Shown here: positions 1-11,149 of the stretch, piece after piece | Position numbering within the stretch: the first letter of the stretch is position 1 | Layout: each line of letters begins with the position of its first letter | Assembly (NCBI GenBank): GCA_015179025.1 | Contig: WHUX01000083.1 | Span: forward strand, 62,001 to 126,000 | Direction of reading: 5' to 3' | Length of the DNA stretch: 64,000 bases | Source: Terfezia claveryi | Lineage: Eukaryota > Ascomycota > Pezizomycetes > Pezizales > Pezizaceae | The notes under the pieces: generated by a model | What the model was told of the DNA's origin: nothing | Databases searched by the model: none | What the model saw: only the letters and a program-made list of their open reading frames with translations | Translations under genes and position numbers: made by a program

Positions 1-970
1 ATACCGTTATGTCCATATATAATGCATTCTCGTGACTTTGAATACTAGGGCTAGTTTGCAAACTTAAAATGCCTAATCACGTGATGAAACAACTTCAGGT
101 GACTGCGATGCTTTTATCGCTTTTTCCAAAGTACAGCTATCAAACGTCATACATAAATGTTTATGAACAAAAAACGTTGAGGGCAAATCACGAGTACTGG
201 GGTACTTACTTTCATCAGTGAATGAAAAAAAACCAACAAAGTTTTTTTTTGAAGTAAAGAACTAGAAGCAGTCAACAAGTAAGGTTGAGTAGAGGGTTAA
301 TATAGCAATCACTAATAGAAACCATTCTACTTTGAAAGCGCGGCTAGGTATGGTAGCTCCCTTAGACTAGCTAGTTCAGATAACTTGTTAATTGTGATAA
401 CTGGGGTAACTAGAACCTCGACTGGCGTATACCTTGTTGGAAGTACTCGGTAAACACATAAGCTCATACATGTGAAGCATGTGCTTGGGGGAAATAGAGT
501 GTATATATACATGATATCTTCTTCTTCACATGGACGTAAAGCAAGACAGACAAGCAAGACAGACAAGCAAGCAATACGATCTCTACATATCACACACACC
601 TAAAAACCTGCGCACAACGTACCTATGTCCAGAGAGAAATTGACGTGACTTCTCAACGGACAACCGCACGGGCGCGGACGTCTTCTAGAGTATTTTATAA
701 TAGAATGCTATATGCTCCATATTCGAGATCTTGAGATGGGGGTAGTACCCCATATGAGACACGCAGACACCCACCGAAGACTATAAAAAATGTACCCATC
801 ACACTTCGCGTCCTTGAGATATGCTAAATACAACACAATAAATTAGACAAGTGCTAGGAAATCAGTTAAACTGCTTAGAACGCCCTTATCATAATGCCAA
901 ATATATGCTGCAGATGCCAGATACCAGGAATAAAGAATTATCGCAGACCCGAACAAGAAAATGTAACGAC
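1..970. other. gene-free left edge
   Basis: No open frame here has recognisable protein content or introns that join into one. The stretch is moderately AT-rich. It presumably contains the 3' flank of the OTU gene that ends at 971, plus the flank of a gene beyond the window. I see no RNA gene, promoter motif or repeat that I can defend. Confidence 0.5.
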
Positions 971-2175
971 CTATATATACAGCTCCCTAATGGCACTTTC
1001 AATACCATTAGTAGAACCTGACGCAATCACAGTCTTAGAACCACCTATAGACCCCCCAGCGCCCTTCTTCCGCTTCCGTTCTGCAGCCTCGGCTTTCTGC
1101 CGTTCTTTGCGCTCTCGGGCGATTTCTCGCTTAGTTTTGCCTTTTGATGGTGCTTGGGAAGAAGTATGTTTCGAGGGGGTAGTATTGTCTGTGGGGGAGG
1201 TGGTGGAAGCTTTCCCCTTCTTCCGAGGATGGCTCTTTGGATCTTTCTGGTGGACTTTCTTTGGTGGTGTAGGGGGCTGTGTTTGCAATTTATCTTCCAC
1301 TGGAACGCCAACTTCATTTATTTTTGAGGCCTCCACTTGTTCATTTTGCCTCCCTTCTCCACCCACCGCCCCATCACCATCACCATCACCATCACCATCA
1401 CCATCACCATCACCATCACCATCACCATTCCCATTCCCATCACCATCACTATCAGGTCCCATCTCCTTATCCAGCATCCTCCCCACAGCTTCATTAATAT
1501 CCCCCTTACAATCCTCCAGGGCCTTTGCCACCTCCTCCTCCGTAGCCAAAAACGGCAAACTCCTCATCACCGTACTCACCATCCACTGCAGCGCATACTT
1601 CCCACCTCCCTGCTTCTTCCCCCCTCCCACTGCCACCGCAGCTTCCGGTGTCAACACCGGCTTCACCTCCGGCAATCCCGTATGTGGCCCCGAGATATTC
1701 CTAATCGAGCTATAATGCTCCCAAGTATGATATGCAATATGCACCATCTTCCCCTCACACCCATCACCAGTAACCACATAGGCAAACTCCCTCTGATAAA
1801 TCTTCACATGCATACCAAATTCCCTTGCAAACGCACAAATCTCGATATTATCCCCATAAACTCCCTGCTGGCTCATTCTCTTCACATGCTGCTCGAACGC
1901 AGCATCGATCGCGGATTCACTTGTAGGTACGTATTCGGACTTGCCTTTTGATTTTTTTCGTGCGGGGGAACGGAGAGGAAGAGCTTGAAGTAGGAGGAGT
2001 ACTGGCGCATGTGGGAAACTATGCGGGCGCGGAGCTCACGGTGAGAGTTCTCATGGCCGTAGAGTTGGTCGCTGAGGGCGTGGAAGAGGCAGTCGCCGTC
2101 ACCTGAGATGGGGGAGGCGTAGAGGCCATTGGAGTGAAGGAGGGGAAATTCGTCAGTGTAGTCAGCTTGGACCAT
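971..2175 (-). CDS. OTU-family cysteine protease (deubiquitinase), with an apparent single-base frameshift
   Basis: Predicted OTU-domain deubiquitinase, which removes ubiquitin from substrates. The N-terminal block (2175 to about 1958) holds the catalytic Asp/Cys motif SGDGDCLF followed by ALSDQLYGHENSHRELR. The second block holds GVYGDNIEICAFAREF, KIYQREFAYVV and the catalytic histidine in TWEHYSSIR, the order seen in OTUD3/Otu2-like proteins. The two blocks lie in different frames. They meet at a run of seven A on the coding strand (1952-1958), and no plausible GT-AG intron fits there, so either an assembly indel or a real frameshift is present. A long Gly-Asp dipeptide repeat follows the OTU domain, then a Lys/Arg-rich tail ending ESAIRELYI. 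I chose the ATG at 2175 (MVQADYTDEF). An in-frame ATG at 2253 would add a Ser/Leu/Pro stretch that looks like translated leader. Family assignment is firm; the physiological target is unknown. Confidence 0.85.
1372..1448. repeat. CACCAT hexanucleotide microsatellite
   Basis: About nine perfect CACCAT units with a few degenerate units after them. On the minus strand they encode the alternating Gly-Asp repeat of the OTU protease. On the plus strand they give a meaningless poly-His/Thr-Ile frame. Copy number is likely to be variable. Confidence 0.85.
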
Positions 2176-2443
2176 TGACGGTGAGGTTAGAGATAGGGAG
2201 GTGAGAGAGGGAGGGAGGGAAAAAGGAAAAGAAGGGAGGATGATAGAAACCATGTCTATCTTATCGACACGTGATCAGGCGCAAAAAACTGAGGGTAAGC
2301 GGCCCCAAGCAATCCAAATTCTATGGTAAAAATAAGTATATAATTCCGGAGCATATCTATATAAAATCTGAGGGTAAACGTATACACATCCCTCGCACAA
2401 TATCTACTATACCTTATCTCGTCTCTCTCCCCTTATTATAGCT

Positions 2444-3776
2444 TCACCTTTTTAACGTCTTAAACTCCGCCTCTGCCAGCCACTCCTCCACTAACCTCGC
2501 CACATTCTCCGGCATGCCATAACTCGCCTGTTACCCAAACCCCCCACCCCATAATTATGTACGACTCTAACCTCCCCCAAACCCTCCCACCCGTCCCAGA
2601 CCTTCTTCTCCAACTCCAACCTCGGCTAACCGACCCTCAACGGCCTTGACCCCACGCGATGTCTCACCACATCCAAATCCTCAATCCCAAACCCTGGCTT
2701 GACTAACTCCGGGCAATACCTTATCGCCCGCTTCATAACCCCCACTGCCTGGTCCGGGCCCGACTGACTCTTCGAACTGCCCTTCTCGTAGCTACCTCCC
2801 AGCACCGTCCCCCCTCCCGCAGCGCGGGTCATGATGTACATGCATTCGTCGCCGTATGGAGAGTCGACCCCGGAGATTGAGTACATTTCCGGAGCTGTAT
2901 TACGGACAATGACGATTTGCCCTCGCGTGGGGTAAACTTTGGAGTCCTTGACGCCACCGAGTTTGGACGCGAGGAGGCCGGTGCAGTTTACAATTAGGTC
3001 GGCGCGAGGAGCAAGGCGGTGGAAAGAAAGGGCGTCGAGGATGTGGGTGAGGACGGCGCGTTTTGAGAACGACCCTATGGGCGAGGGGCATTGGGAGGTG
3101 AGGTATGGGAGGTAGAGAGCTGTGTTTATGCAAACGGATTTGAATTTGATGCCAGAGTCGACGTCGGGAGGAAGCTCGGAGGAGGAAAGTGGGCGGAACT
3201 AGAGAGGTTAGTTGGGGAGAGAAGTGTGGAATGGCGGTTGGGGGGTACCTCAGGAACGATTTCCTTGAACCAGGGGTCCCGTATGAGGGTCTCACTGAGC
3301 CAGTCTGCTGTAACCTTTCCAGCGTCGGCATTCCGGCTGTAGATTATCATATCTGTATTGTGAGGCAGGTGTCAGTACCGGTCACGGGTGGGGCGGGGAC
3401 CTGATGACGTTACCCTGAACATGGATGCCCGACTCGGGGGCGTTCTTCGCAAGCCGCCAGAACTCTTTGAACGTTGCACGGTCCCACTCTGCAGCGGGGG
3501 TGTTTGGTGCAGATACCCTAGGTATCCGTATTAGCCTCCTCTGAAGGTCAAGGTGTCGAGCAGGAGAACGCACGGCAGCCAATTTGCACCTGCCCATGGA
3601 GAGCTGTCATAGTCACCGGGCATGTGTTTTGCCACCACGGTGATTTTGTGAGCGCTGTAGTGAGACCGGCCACACCAGCGCTGGAGGGAAGGTCAGAATC
3701 GCTACTGGATGTGACTCTGTATATTGCAGGATGCCAGCTCGTACCCGATTATGACGATGTTTGCTGCGGATGCCAT
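2444..3776 (-). pseudogene. D-amino-acid oxidase pseudogene
   Basis: Clear relic of a peroxisomal-type FAD D-amino-acid oxidase (D-amino acid to 2-oxo acid, ammonia and H2O2). A first exon (3776-3745, MASAANIVIIG) splices across a 64 bp intron to rebuild the FAD motif GAGVAGLTTAL. Then come ITVVAKHMPGDYDSSPWAGA, AEWDRATFKEFWRLAK, NADAGKVTADWLSETL, LIVNCTGLLASKLGG, GGGTVLGGSYEKGS and DVVRHRVGSRPL. Several introns are still readable (for example GTGCGT...ACCTAG of 56 bp). The gene is nevertheless broken. A deletion with frameshift follows TTAL near 3660, an in-frame TAG follows RPLRVG near 2625, a one-base loss lies in the HNYGVGG block, and a TAA replaces the expected Tyr in GFGYQASYG. The terminal frame ends EWLAEAEFKTLKR without a PTS1 tripeptide. 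Several independent lesions argue for decay rather than sequencing error. Confidence 0.85.
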
Positions 3777-4191
3777 TGCGAGAGAAGCCGTGATATAGTG
3801 AAGGCAGGAGATGGAACCGTTCTTCATACCACCTTTTGTTAGTCTGGTTGACCTTTTGTAGTCTGGTTGCCACCACCTTTTGGCTCTACAAAGGGTCTGG
3901 GCATGAGACTAACCTTTGGCCTCTGAGTGGCTTCTGAATGGTTACTTGGTAACTACCTGTAGTCCTACGCACGTCAGAGCTGCCGTATTAACTTTTAAGT
4001 ACATTTCCCCATCCGAGAACTCCCCACCATTGGAGTGCGTGATGTGACGAGACGTAAGATCTAGGCAATTGCTGTAAATAAACGCCATTGTCATTGTCAT
4101 TGCCACTACTCTTGACTCAAACAAATATGAGCAAAAGCACAAAACTCCCAGTACAATCCACATCACTTCTAGCAAGAGAAACCGAAACTCA
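3777..4191. other. intergenic spacer
   Basis: Between the start of the oxidase relic and the stop of the Nas6-like gene. It contains two neighbouring copies of an AGTCTGGTTG-type motif (about 3841-3850 and 3859-3872). No gene is visible. Confidence 0.5.
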
Positions 4192-5146
4192 TCATATCGT
4201 AATCCCCTCATCCGCAGCTGCTCTCCGTATCCAATCCACCACCTAGAAAAGTTAGCCTCCACCCTTCCCACTTGGGAAACATACGCGGATAACTTCACCT
4301 TCTTGTCCGGCGCCAACTGCAACGCCAGCTCCCCATCATTCGTCTTCTTATTCACATCCGCCCCTGCCTTCAACAATTCCAATGCTGCATCTCCATGCCC
4401 CTCTGCAATCGCATGATGTAATGCCGTCCACCCCTCCCTATCCGCCGCGTTCACCGGACTCTTATCCTCCAAAAATAACCGTATCATGGGTACGCTGCCC
4501 ACTGCGGCTGCCCTATGTAGTGGGAGCTGCTGCATTCTAGAATCTTTTACTCTAGACGTAGCACCGTGTTGGAGGAGATACCGAGCAGAATGGAGGTGGG
4601 ATTTCGATGCACAAAAGTGCAAAGCTGTTTGTCCTGCGTCGTCTATTTCCATAACGTCAGCTTTACCTTCACCTTCACCCAACTCTCACTCACTCTTTGC
4701 CCCAACATCCGCCCCTCTGCCTATAAGCTTCTCCACTAACCCCTCCCCATCCCTCACACTACAAGCACACATCAACGGCGTCCACCCCATTCCATCTCTG
4801 ACATCGGGATCGAACCCCCTCTGCTGTATTAACAAATCCACAATTTCTGGATGATTAAATGATACAGCCCAGTGGATGGGGTATCGTTCGTCTGGGTCTG
4901 CAACGTTCGCAAGACGGGGGTTGGCACTTAGGAGGGATTCAACAATATTGACTATCAGTAGTTAGAAGGGAGCGAGGTTAGTAGGGAATTGGGGGGAAAT
5001 TGGGGTTATGTGGAGTATGGACATTTCCCTTCCCGACAGGCCTCGTGGATTGTATATTTATTATCTTGTGAAGATGGTTTGAAGGGAGCAGTTTTCTCGA
5101 GGATTTCTTTGTCTGGGTTTGGCAGCGGTAATTGCGCTTTTGACAT
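4192..5146 (-). CDS. NAS6: Nas6/gankyrin-like ankyrin-repeat proteasome assembly chaperone
   Basis: Ankyrin-repeat protein of about 258 residues, matching yeast Nas6 and human gankyrin (PSMD10). In that family it binds the Rpt3 ATPase and chaperones assembly of the 19S proteasome base. Four exons by splice reading: 5146-5023, 4951-4694, 4642-4299 and 4242-4192. The lengths sum to a whole number of codons. It starts MSKAQLPLPNPDKEIL and continues through ankyrin units such as YPIHWAVSFNHPEIVDLL, GWTPLMCACSV, GQTALHFCASKSHLHSARYL, LPLHRAAAVGS and GWTALHHAIAEGHGDAALEL, ending VVDWIRRAAADEGITI. The 51 bp second intron (GTGAGT, CTGAC branch, ATAG) removes an in-frame TGA that otherwise seems to break the gene. 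The donor of the third intron is less certain. A distant ankyrin protein of other function is possible but less likely given length and ending. Confidence 0.85.
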
Positions 5147-5607
5147 TGTGAAAGTTGAACTACGACTTTGCTATTGAGGGAATGTTCAAGAGTTCAAGAG
5201 GTATGGAGGGTTGTTCAAGTGGGTATGGTTCAAGTGGAATGAGTGCGATAATGAGATAATGATGGGGAAGCTACCAAGCGATGGTAAGCGAAAAAGCTTC
5301 CAAGGTTTATAAATAATTAAACAATTTGGCACTCAGCACAACGTTATATTATTACCTTGTCCTATAGTGGTAGTAATTATCGCCTTGCAAAGAAGTTGAA
5401 TTCCTATGCAACAAAAACGCCTCCCCGACAATATCAAAAAATACAGAATGAAATAATAATAAAACGCAAAGCAAACAAGTGCAATAAACCCCCGCCTGCA
5501 CGCCTGCGGCATGTTGAACGTCATCACTTCGTGGGATATTGTTGGGAAGGGAGTGAAAAAATGTAAGTTGGAGGATTTGAGCCCCAAACAGGTCCTATTC
5601 CTCTCCT
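5147..5607. other. intergenic spacer
   Basis: Promoter side of the Nas6-like gene and 3' side of the OPI3-like gene. No gene, RNA or repeat recognised. Confidence 0.5.
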
Positions 5608-6571
5608 CTACTGCTTCTTCACCACCCTCTCCCTCTCCCTCTTTGCATAAATCTCACTCGTAAATGGATCCTCATACATCAACGCAATCTTGTATACCAC
5701 CAACACCAACACCGTCAACAACAACCCCGCGGGACTGGCAAACCATAGCGCCGTAGCCAAAAAGCTCAGGGTGCTGCCGTAGTACATTGGCGCACTGGTA
5801 ACGTTGAACGGAAATCCGGTGACCTTCTTGTCCATGAGGATTCCAAAGTAATCACCAAGGTAAGTGCCGGTAAACCCGAGAGACCACATGCTGGTCAAGA
5901 CCAGAACGTTACCAGAGACGAAGAAGAGGGTAGCAAGGGCCTGAACGGCGGGGGTGGAGAGGATGTCGAAAATTGGTTGATTTTTGAGGGAGAGCTTGAA
6001 ACTATAGAGGTTGTTAATTACCAAGTTCACAGGGTGGGCATGTCGTAGACGCGGAGCACTCACAGCCAATCCCTCAGAATCCCAATACTGAAGATGGTCG
6101 CGGCAAGTACATAGCAGCCATATCGTGAGTTCCCTCCAGCGAGACGAGTTAGAAGCTTATTGTGGTACTCTGTTTGATGTTAGTTTCAGTATCCACGCGC
6201 TTTCGTGTTGATGCTCGGGGGTAATACCTTGCCTCGCAGCAATGCTATAAATCCAACGTCAGCAATGGTCCCGGGGAAGAGAAAGATGGGAAAATTACTT
6301 CCAGAACAATGGATTGAAACAAATCGATCCAGCAGCGACTATTCCCCACCACACGGCGTTAGCACCTGAGCGAATGAAACCGAGTACCAATGTCGGGCGC
6401 GATAGCCATCATATTTCCGGCCTCATTCCAGCGCATTAAGCTAGTGAAGCATCACGTTCCCAAACCACATGCCCCACTCAAATAGAAGCAAAAGTGATAC
6501 ATACTCCAAAGACTCCTCTGATCAAAGTCTACCAAATCGTGAATCGACGTAACACTTCTCAATGAAACCAT
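5608..6571 (-). CDS. OPI3: phospholipid methyltransferase (Opi3/PEMT type)
   Basis: ER-membrane phosphatidyl-N-methylethanolamine N-methyltransferase. The family carries out the last SAM-dependent methylations from phosphatidylethanolamine to phosphatidylcholine. Five exons (6571-6505, 6338-6299, 6244-6228, 6169-6064, 6001-5608) sum to 207 residues, the usual Opi3 size. The N-terminus reads HDLVDFDQRSLW, then GSICFNPLFWNIAARQEYHN, SRYGCYVLAATIFSIGILRD and TFLGDYFGI-type family motif seen here as TGTYLGDYFGILMD. Several hydrophobic segments follow (VQALATLFFVSGNVLVL, GLLLTVLVLVVYKIALMYE), then EDPFTSEIYAKRER. The C-terminus is basic (RERERVVKKQ), as expected for a cytosolic ER tail. One exon is only 17 bases. 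Confidence in the family is high; assignment to Opi3 rather than Cho2 rests on the short length. Confidence 0.9.
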
Positions 6572-7923
6572 TGTATCTGCGTATACGTCGCGTCCGCGTC
6601 TATAAATCGTCGTAGGTATCAGGCGGACAGCAAACACTAAATGGTAATAAGATTGATGTTTTGGGGTTTTTGGAAGATTTGAGTCGATCAATGAATTGTA
6701 GCCTAGCTGGTGGGGATAATGCCCAGCCTCGACGGCGTGTCAACCTCACAACCCTGTACCCCCACGACACAGCAGAAATTTCGTCTTTGGTAGATTTGAG
6801 GCTCAAAATAGTCACGGTTGATAGAGAACATCACGTGATAGTGTAAGGAGAGTCTCATCCTATCAAAACTCGCAATACCGATAGAAAACCGTTCAGGCCA
6901 GAACATTCTTTCTTTCCATGGAATACCCAAAATATACCTCAATTCTGACGACAACCAACCCGAGTACTCGGTGAGGGCTTCCCTGAGCTGTCATAATCTT
7001 GTTTCTCGTTAATTATTATTCAGGGCCAGTGATGCATGAAGGAACAAATTAGAACGAATCGACAGCTGGGTTAAGCTTCCCGTTTACCTGACCGTTATAC
7101 TGAACGATAATTGTCGGCCCTCAGCTGGAAATTCTTACCCCCACCTCACCTCACCCCGGCGGTGGGTGGGACCGATGAGTTGTCAATTACCACCAGGCGA
7201 CTCAATTTTATCCCCGGGACTAAGAAACTTTTATCGCAGCCCATCTATATTCCTGAATTGTTCTGTTTTGTACACTGCGGAAATTAAAGCTTGTGTAATC
7301 AGATTAGTTGCTTTTGGGTATCTGGTAGTTTTTCTTCAGCCCAAGACACAGGCCTCCTCCAGTTATACACATATGCATGCGCAAGCAAGATGAGTTGTAT
7401 GTACTGCAATACCTACATCTTACTCACTAGTAGTCATATTAAATCATGATCGCAGCAGCCTTATACAGTACTATACGTGCTTGCAGTATCGAGCAAAAAG
7501 AGAGACTCCACAGCAAGGATCCATGGATCCTGTTGTGTGCTTGTGCGGGAGGAATGACGATTGAAGAAGAGCCTCTTTTGAAAGCAGGGTAGCTTGGTGA
7601 AATTCATTCATATTGCTGCCTAAATTTGTCGTTTACACTCAAGCTCTGAACTGGTAATTGAGCATGTAAAGTAAAAGAATCTACTTCTTTTGCAAAAGGG
7701 AAGGGCAAGAAGGGGAACCCTCGCACACGTCCAAACCAACAAAAACATAAAAGATAGGCATAATATAAAATATCGTCAAAAAAACAAACGCCTCATGCAG
7801 TCATTCCTCCTTTGCCATCAGTCGTTATCATACGAAAATCACCCACTTAATATCAAAATACTCATCCCATATACCGAGATACCAATATCCCTCAGAATGA
7901 ACAACCCTGGAAGAGCGGTTGAA
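6572..7923. other. intergenic region, nothing recognised
   Basis: Neither strand gives a protein with family-like content or joinable exons. Part will be the OPI3 promoter (near 6572) and part the 3' flank of the coiled-coil gene. No RNA gene or clear repeat seen. Confidence 0.45.
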
Positions 7924-9517
7924 TTACCTCATCCCGAAGATATGTCTAAACTTAACATCATCCACGACCGGCGCCTTCTTCGTAACCAACACCACTGGCA
8001 CCGTAACCGGCGGATTATTCCCCACCCTCACAATCTTGACCGGTCCATTCGGTGTATCTATCACAGGCGCCTTGTCTGCTTCTTCCTTGAATCGCTTTTG
8101 GTATTCAAGTTGGTAGGCTGCAAATATGTCTGAGCATATGTATAATGGAGCGTGGGGACGGGGATGGGGTTTTGCAGAATGGGGTACGCACCTCGGATTT
8201 GTTTGGTGCGAGCCCATAGCTGGTTCTGTTCATCTCGATCTACCCAGCGGTGGACAAGGAATGAATCCTCCTGTGAGAAAAAAAAAATTGTTAGCCTGTT
8301 CTCCGAAGTTTAGTAGAAAAACGAAGAAAAAAGGAGACTTACGTGTTCGGTATATGAAATCTTCCTCTCATCCAAAGCTTCCTTGCACAGATGAGTCTTG
8401 GAGAACTTGGTATGGGTAGGTTTGCGAAGATCCAACATCACCGCCTGGTTCTTCTGGTTTTCTGCTGCGATTCTTTCTTCTACAAGTTTTTCCACTTTAG
8501 CCTTCTCCTCCTTGTCCTTCTCCTCGGCTGCTTTTTTAGCGGCTTCCTGAGCTTCCAACAGCTTCCGGGCTTGTTCCTGGATTCGGGCCTGCTCGGCTGC
8601 AGCCGCCTCCTTTGCCTTTTGCTCCGCTGCCGCCCTCGCGTCAATCTCCCTCTTGACCGCCTCCTTCAGCTCTGCCTCTTTTTTCCTTTGCGCTTCTACT
8701 TCTGCCTTTGTCTTTTCAATCTTCTCACTTTCCTCCTTTGACTTCTTCAACTCTAGCTGTAGCTCCGCGATCTTCTTGTTAAGTTCCTCCTGTTCCGGAG
8801 ATATAACCACCTGGGGCTGCCACGGCACCATTGGTCCAGGAGCCATGAATGGCGGCCCTGGGTGATGTTGCGGAGGGTGAAGAGGTGCCAAAGCCATCGA
8901 ATTCCCTGGTTGTCCTGGCATAGGTGGAGGCGCGGGGACTGGAGGCCATGCCCCAGCTCCTGGAGGCACTGGAGGATATGGCGTATCATAATATCTATCT
9001 CCCATGTCGGAGTGGGCTGAAGAAGTGCGGTGGTGTCGACTGTATGGCTCTCGAGAATTCTCTCGAGAGCCCTGAGAAGACCCACTATAGGTGGACTCAG
9101 CGTAATACTCATTACGTCCATAGTAGACCTTATCTCGAGAGTCGCGATACTCATCTTCATATCGTCCACCACCACCACCGTGGTAGTAAGTAGATCGGGG
9201 TCGGCTTCGATCCCTCCTATCCCTGCTATCGCCAACGTGCACACTGGCTGCCCTGCGGTGCTCCTTCGTCGAGGACGAGCGGCCTACAGCAAGGCGCGAG
9301 CGATCATCATAATATTCCTTTCCTCTCTCATCACCACCATACACAATATACGGACTTTTTGCTCCTCCTCCTCCTGTTCCCCTCGATTTGGAGATTCAGG
9401 ACTTGGCGGTACTGCAATCTCATAAACGAAATCGGCCATGTTTGGCGCAACATTAACCGGAGGCGCGGGAGGTGGGGGAATGGCGTATCCATGGCCAGGA
9501 TAACCAGGATAAGCCAT
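7924..9517 (-). CDS. coiled-coil, Pro/Tyr/Arg-rich protein of unknown function
   Basis: Not recognised by name. It starts MAYPGYPGHGYAIPPPPAPP and continues through an Arg/Ser/Tyr-rich disordered segment, a Pro/Gly/Met-rich segment, and a charged Glu/Lys/Ala coiled coil of about 120 residues (from QEELNKKIAELQLELKKS to AEEKDKEEKAKVEKLVEER). A compact C-terminal block is split over three exons: KFSKTHLCKEALDERKISY, EDSFLVHRWVDRDEQNQLWA and RTKQIR, ending VVDDVKFRHIFGMR. Both 3' introns are well formed (GTAAGT near 8340, GTGCGT near 8190). The first about 45 codons lie one base out of frame with the rest. The break falls near TTT at 9386-9388 and no GT-AG intron repairs it, so an indel is likely. 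The C-terminal block resembles small folded domains at the end of other fungal disordered proteins, but I cannot assign it. Confidence 0.7.
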
Positions 9518-11149
9518 TTTGAGAAATGGTAAAATGGTACTTTAAAAGCCTATTGATATGGCTGTAGAATTACAGAAGTTAAAAAGATGGAAGAATAATC
9601 AGCAGGCGAGTTTTCGGCCTGGTTATGGTTTCTCGTTGTTGAAAGCTGAGATGGTGAGGGGATTTCTATAAAAGCCGGGCGGGGTATCAACAGATGCAGC
9701 GCAACGGCGGAAAGAAGATGAGAAGGACGATATCGCTGTGCTTTAAGTAGAAAAAATTCGGAGGTGGCCTGCAGCTTTCTTACTTTTTGAACCCCTCCCA
9801 CAGGCAAATAGGTCTCAAAGAACCGCTAAGCCTCTCTCTGATGGAGGGCTGACAGGCAGACGCTTTTATGCGACGAGGGTCTTTTGCAAATTGGTGTTGG
9901 CACCACCAGATATCACCCACTAGTCTGAATCCCGGTAGATCATGACTTCCATAAAATCAATAAGGAGGGGGCGCCATGGAACACGAGCCTCACCTGGCCC
10001 CTCTCTCAAGGCTGGCGGGGTCCCAAAAGAAAAGGTAAGAAGACGCAAGAGTAAACAATGCAAGCTCCTTCTCATGTTGCACCACCACCACCAGCGAGGC
10101 ACATGAAACGAGACTACGTGCCTATACACCAGGGATCTTGCAGAGCGAGCGAACGAAACGGTGGCATACCATACAGTATCTGAAATCAAAGTACGACAAA
10201 GCTGGGAGGAGCAAACCGCAAAAGCCGAGCGCTAAATCCGCTGCGTGTTATGGAGCAGGCAAGTAAATCCATATCCGAGCAAGGAAAGGAGCAGGGCCCA
10301 GTTGGCTATCGGGGATGCACAGTGACGAAAACAGTGACCCCTCGTGCATGCCTCAGAGGCTGAGTGTATGTACTGTACGGGCTGGTTTCAGATTGACCTG
10401 TCTGGAGGATGTTGAGAAAAGGATATCTCGGGAATTCGGTTGTTGCATGTTACTATATAGATATCGCATGTTAGGTTTAGACGCCCTGGCGCAGCCCAAC
10501 CTTATACCTAAACGCACCAAACATGCGGCGACGCTTCCAATATTTTTGAAAGCCAACCAGTTTCAGGCCAAAGCTTTGTTGGTGCACTCACTTCAGCCTT
10601 GTGATTACCGCTGCAGCTTGTGAGAGCCACTGTGGTTTGCTATTGAACAAGTTAATACCGATGGGACATTCTCACTTTGAACAAAAAAGCAAGCACGCAA
10701 TAAAGTTGATTTGGCATGTATTTATTTTGAGAGTATTATTATTACTCAAGAACACCAGGGGGATCGACAGAATTCGGGGATCATCTTGGGGATCTGCAAA
10801 GTTCCACCTACGGACCTTATGACTATGACCATGCCCGAAGTTTGTATCGTCTTGATACATTCTTGAACCCTTTGACTGCGCAGTGCCCATTTTAGAGAAA
10901 GGAGTCTGTCTAGTCTTAATCCAGCTACCGGTACTGCTTTACACTTGTTCACCCTGGGATCAGTTGCTGTCATCGATGCCCGTATTTCGGTAGAGGCAGG
11001 TTAAGTAGGCCCTACTGCTGAGGTTCTGCACAGAAAGACTAGAGATATATTTGTTAACTCTACAGCACAAGTAGGAAACCAAGCATTGCACATGCCTAAC
11101 TGCTGCTTTCCGGCGTCTTTGGATGAAGACATGGTTGGGTAGTTGGTTG
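9518..11149. other. gene-free region
   Basis: No supported gene. The first few hundred bases are probably the promoter and leader of the coiled-coil gene. The rest sits upstream of the PRP46 relic and may contain more decayed sequence, but I could not match any protein family. Confidence 0.4.

Noticed and set aside
894..1715. Long plus-strand open frame over the OTU gene
   Set aside because: It is the antisense shadow of the OTU C-terminal exon. Its Ser-Pro and poly-His stretches come from the CACCAT repeat.
3942..4191. Extension of the Nas6-like frame to 3942
   Set aside because: The extension reads into a hydrophobic, family-unlike sequence. Splicing the intron at 4298-4243 gives a proper Nas6-type ending at 4192.
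4686..4688. In-frame TGA in the Nas6-like gene taken as a nonsense mutation
   Set aside because: It falls inside a canonical 51 bp intron whose removal restores a conserved ankyrin block.
10081..10095. Short CCACCA repeats here and at about 9166-9180
   Set aside because: Only a few units; ordinary simple sequence with no wider structure.
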